DNA from: Kuafuiihalomonas sp039024635 | GTDB lineage: Bacteria > Myxococcota > Kuafuiibacteriia > Kuafuiibacteriales > Kuafuiibacteriaceae | Length of the DNA stretch: 64,000 nt | Reading direction: 5' to 3' | Assembly: GCA_039024635.1 (NCBI GenBank) | Contig: JBCCQA010000008.1 | Span: forward strand, 62,001-126,000 | Shown: piece after piece, positions 62,363 to 64,000 of the stretch | Layout: every line of letters begins with the position of its first letter | Position numbering within the stretch: the stretch's first letter is position 1 | Made by a program: the position numbers and the translations under genes | Notes under the pieces: generated by a model | Told to the model about the DNA's origin: nothing | The model's database searches: none | The model's input: only the letters and a program-made list of their open reading frames with translations

Positions 62363-63850
62363 ATGAAGTTCTTCCCGTCTGTGAAGACCAAGAACGCCCT
62401 CAGCGTCATCCGCGGATTCTTCACCTTCGGGGCCGCCCTTTGCGGCTGCTCCCAGTCCTCCGAGGTGGCCGAGAGAATCGCCGCCTTCAAACCCCCCGAA
62501 GTCCACCAGCGCTTCGTGCAGATCCGAAGGATGCTCGGACAAGAGGTCCAGTCGACGCTCCGGAGTACGCAGCTCTACCAGCTGGTCGATCCCATCTGTC
62601 GCGACGCCGAGGTCCGAACTCAGTTCGGCGAGAGCTTGGCCTGGTCCGTCTCATTCTCCACCGAGGACGGTCAGCTTCCGACCCTACTCGCTCTCGACGT
62701 GGTCGAGCATGTCGCGACGGCTTGCGGCCGCCTGCGAGCGGAGGTGGGCCTGGAAGTCGTCGGGATGGCGGACGAACTCATCGATACCGACCATGGCCGT
62801 TTGGCCGTCCTGAAGGCCCGTCTCCTGGCTGCAAGCGGGAGGCTGGACGCTGCCGGCCAAGCGGCTGCAGCGGCCAAAGAAGCAGGCTCGGTTCACGCCA
62901 TCGCCCTACTGGCCAACATCCAGGCTCGCCAGGCCCGCCAAAGGACCGACGCCTTCGAACCCGGGATGCTCGACCCTGCCTTGGCCACGGTCTCCGTGGA
63001 GCCGACCAAGAAGTGGCTCGCCATCGATTTGACCGCCGTCTTGGCCACCCGCGCCCGGCTCTTTGCGGAGGAAGCCTTCTGGTCCCGGGGAAAGGTCCGA
63101 GCCGAGTCCCTGGCCCAGGCTCGAAAGGCCTTCGCCCGCTTGGCAAAGGCGCCTTTCGTGGAGGCCGTCCGCCGAACGAGCCAGGACGCCCTTTGCTTCG
63201 ATGAGGCCGAGGCGAAAGCCGAGGGCAGCTGGTGCCGAACGGCCGCCTTGGAGCACGGCATCCTGGGCGCCGCCCGGAAAGCCGGCTTGTCGATCGACGA
63301 CTACGAGAACCTCGATGCACTACGGGCGTCCCGACTGGACTGGGCCCGAAGGCGCTTGGACGAGCTCGACGCTCGGGGCCACGTCATGCTCGTGTTCCGA
63401 GGCGACGAGCTCGAACTTCTAGAGTGGGCCCGACCGGCCGCCACCTTGCTCTCGGCCCTTCCCGGTCGTCCGACCGTCGTCGACAGAACCCAGGACCCGC
63501 GAAGTGGTCGCCTCGTGGACGAGGTGCTCGACCAGGCGGAGCTTGTGCCCGCCCGTCGACTGTCCGTCGGACGCGACCCCCTCGCGATGCCCTGCATCGC
63601 CGCCCTGGTCGCTGGCCGCCAGGCTCCGGAAGGCTGCGCCCTCGACGCCCAAGACCGGCGCTACCTCATGGACGCGCGGACGCCGGAGCTCGCACTGCTG
63701 ATCGGACGCGACTTGGATGCCGAGGTCGATGACCTGGAGCTTTACAAGATCCCCTCCGTTCTTCTTTCCTTTCGACGGTCCCAGAGCGAAGAGGCCCTCG
63801 AAGCCTGGCTCAAGAGCCTCTCAGACGTCTGGTGGCTGGTTTCGGATTGA
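62363..63850 (+). CDS. Hypothetical lipoprotein
   Basis: The 495-residue protein has a lipoprotein signal: MKFFPSVKTKN, a hydrophobic stretch, then FGAALCGCSQ, with the lipidated Cys at 31 (LCGC lipobox). The mature part is helical and rich in Ala, Leu, Arg and Glu (LKARLLAASGRLDAAGQAAA), suggestive of TPR-like repeats in its first half. The C-terminal half (about 330-495) is mixed alpha/beta. No family recognised. The ATG at 62363 gives the lipobox; a TTG at 62312 adds residues without it. Confidence 0.7.
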   Translation: MKFFPSVKTKNALSVIRGFFTFGAALCGCSQSSEVAERIAAFKPPEVHQRFVQIRRMLGQEVQSTLRSTQLYQLVDPICRDAEVRTQFGESLAWSVSFSTEDGQLPTLLALDVVEHVATACGRLRAEVGLEVVGMADELIDTDHGRLAVLKARLLAASGRLDAAGQAAAAAKEAGSVHAIALLANIQARQARQRTDAFEPGMLDPALATVSVEPTKKWLAIDLTAVLATRARLFAEEAFWSRGKVRAESLAQARKAFARLAKAPFVEAVRRTSQDALCFDEAEAKAEGSWCRTAALEHGILGAARKAGLSIDDYENLDALRASRLDWARRRLDELDARGHVMLVFRGDELELLEWARPAATLLSALPGRPTVVDRTQDPRSGRLVDEVLDQAELVPARRLSVGRDPLAMPCIAALVAGRQAPEGCALDAQDRRYLMDARTPELALLIGRDLDAEVDDLELYKIPSVLLSFRRSQSEEALEAWLKSLSDVWWLVSD

Positions 63851-64000
63851 GCCCGCTCCTCTGGGCCTGCTTGGCCATCGGAGGCAGTGATGCCGCTTCG
63901 TCGGCGCCGATGGAGCGAGGCGTGGCGCTCGGACTCTTCTCGGCCGACACGGACTTCGACTACGGCCCCCTGGTCGACGAGGTTGCGTCGCTGGGCGCCA
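63847..64000 (+). CDS. Secreted protein of unknown family, cut off by the window edge
   Basis: A TTG at 63847 overlaps the lipoprotein stop as TTGA and opens a frame running to the window end (51 codons seen). It starts with a signal-like stretch (SPLLWACLAIGGSDAASSA) and continues RGVALGLFSADTDFDYGPLV and DEVASLGA, which resembles the beta-strand/helix start of a TIM-barrel glycosidase-type protein. Too short to assign. Confidence 0.55.
   Translation, partial: MSPLLWACLAIGGSDAASSAPMERGVALGLFSADTDFDYGPLVDEVASLGA

Overview
The window is a dense, high-GC bacterial chromosome segment. Genes are tightly packed, with many 4-base ATGA, GTGA or TTGA stop/start overlaps and frequent GTG or TTG starts. 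I see no insertion sequences, CRISPR arrays, rRNA or prophage. The gene content points to a Deltaproteobacteria/Myxococcota-type organism: an AgmX/PglI-like protein, a DUF4388 (PATAN) protein, an FHA-GAF-SpoIIE phosphatase, an S55 peptidase, a cysteine-type CcmE, a DUF2007 protein and a Fis-type regulator. That placement is inference from gene families only.

1-10.1 kb. A receiver-like Fis-type regulator, a DegT aminotransferase and a divergent MJ1255-type glycosyltransferase are followed by bchJ-bchE. These encode a bacteriochlorophyll 4-vinyl-reductase-family protein and the anaerobic Mg-protoporphyrin monomethyl ester cyclase, so the organism probably makes bacteriochlorophyll. Next come a tRNA-Arg(UCG), a GNAT acetyltransferase with a possible clan CD (DUF4347/CHAT-like) protein, and a divergent type III polyketide synthase/flavoprotein/DUF2007 operon.

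10.2-29.5 kb. This is mostly housekeeping: an EAL phosphodiesterase, an SDR-addB-addA recombination-repair operon, an OmpA-family porin-like protein, malate synthase A, a type II NADH dehydrogenase, transketolase, an M24 peptidase with a zincless Fpg/Nei glycosylase, a rhomboid protease, a 100-bp-period tandem duplication, an SDR reductase and CoaE.

29.5-38 kb. This is a cytochrome c block. A tetraheme cytochrome with a membrane partner converges on a long ccmE-ccmF-(CcmI-like)-X-ccmA-ccmB-ccmC-ccmD-(43-aa peptide) operon. CcmE carries Cys instead of the heme-binding His, and no ccmG or ccmH is present. A zinc-ribbon protein at 60.8 kb ends in a domain resembling the C-terminal part of CcmI/CycH. 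YsxC (EngB) follows the operon divergently.

38-46.7 kb. Leucine dehydrogenase has a palindrome upstream. Lon and two small conserved-looking proteins follow, one behind a hairpin-rich leader. Then comes a partner-switching signalling operon: AgmX-like protein, HATPase, STAS, FHA-GAF-SpoIIE, and a receiver with a degenerate HD-GYP domain.

46.7-64 kb. This part holds secreted beta-propeller proteins, an S55 (SpoIVB-type) peptidase, a small biotinyl-domain protein, an O-antigen-ligase/TPR protein, Ffh, an adenosine-deaminase-family enzyme with an altered motif, a PATAN protein, the zinc-ribbon/CcmI-like protein, a 0.77-kb stretch with no gene I can support, a lipoprotein and a truncated secreted protein at the edge.
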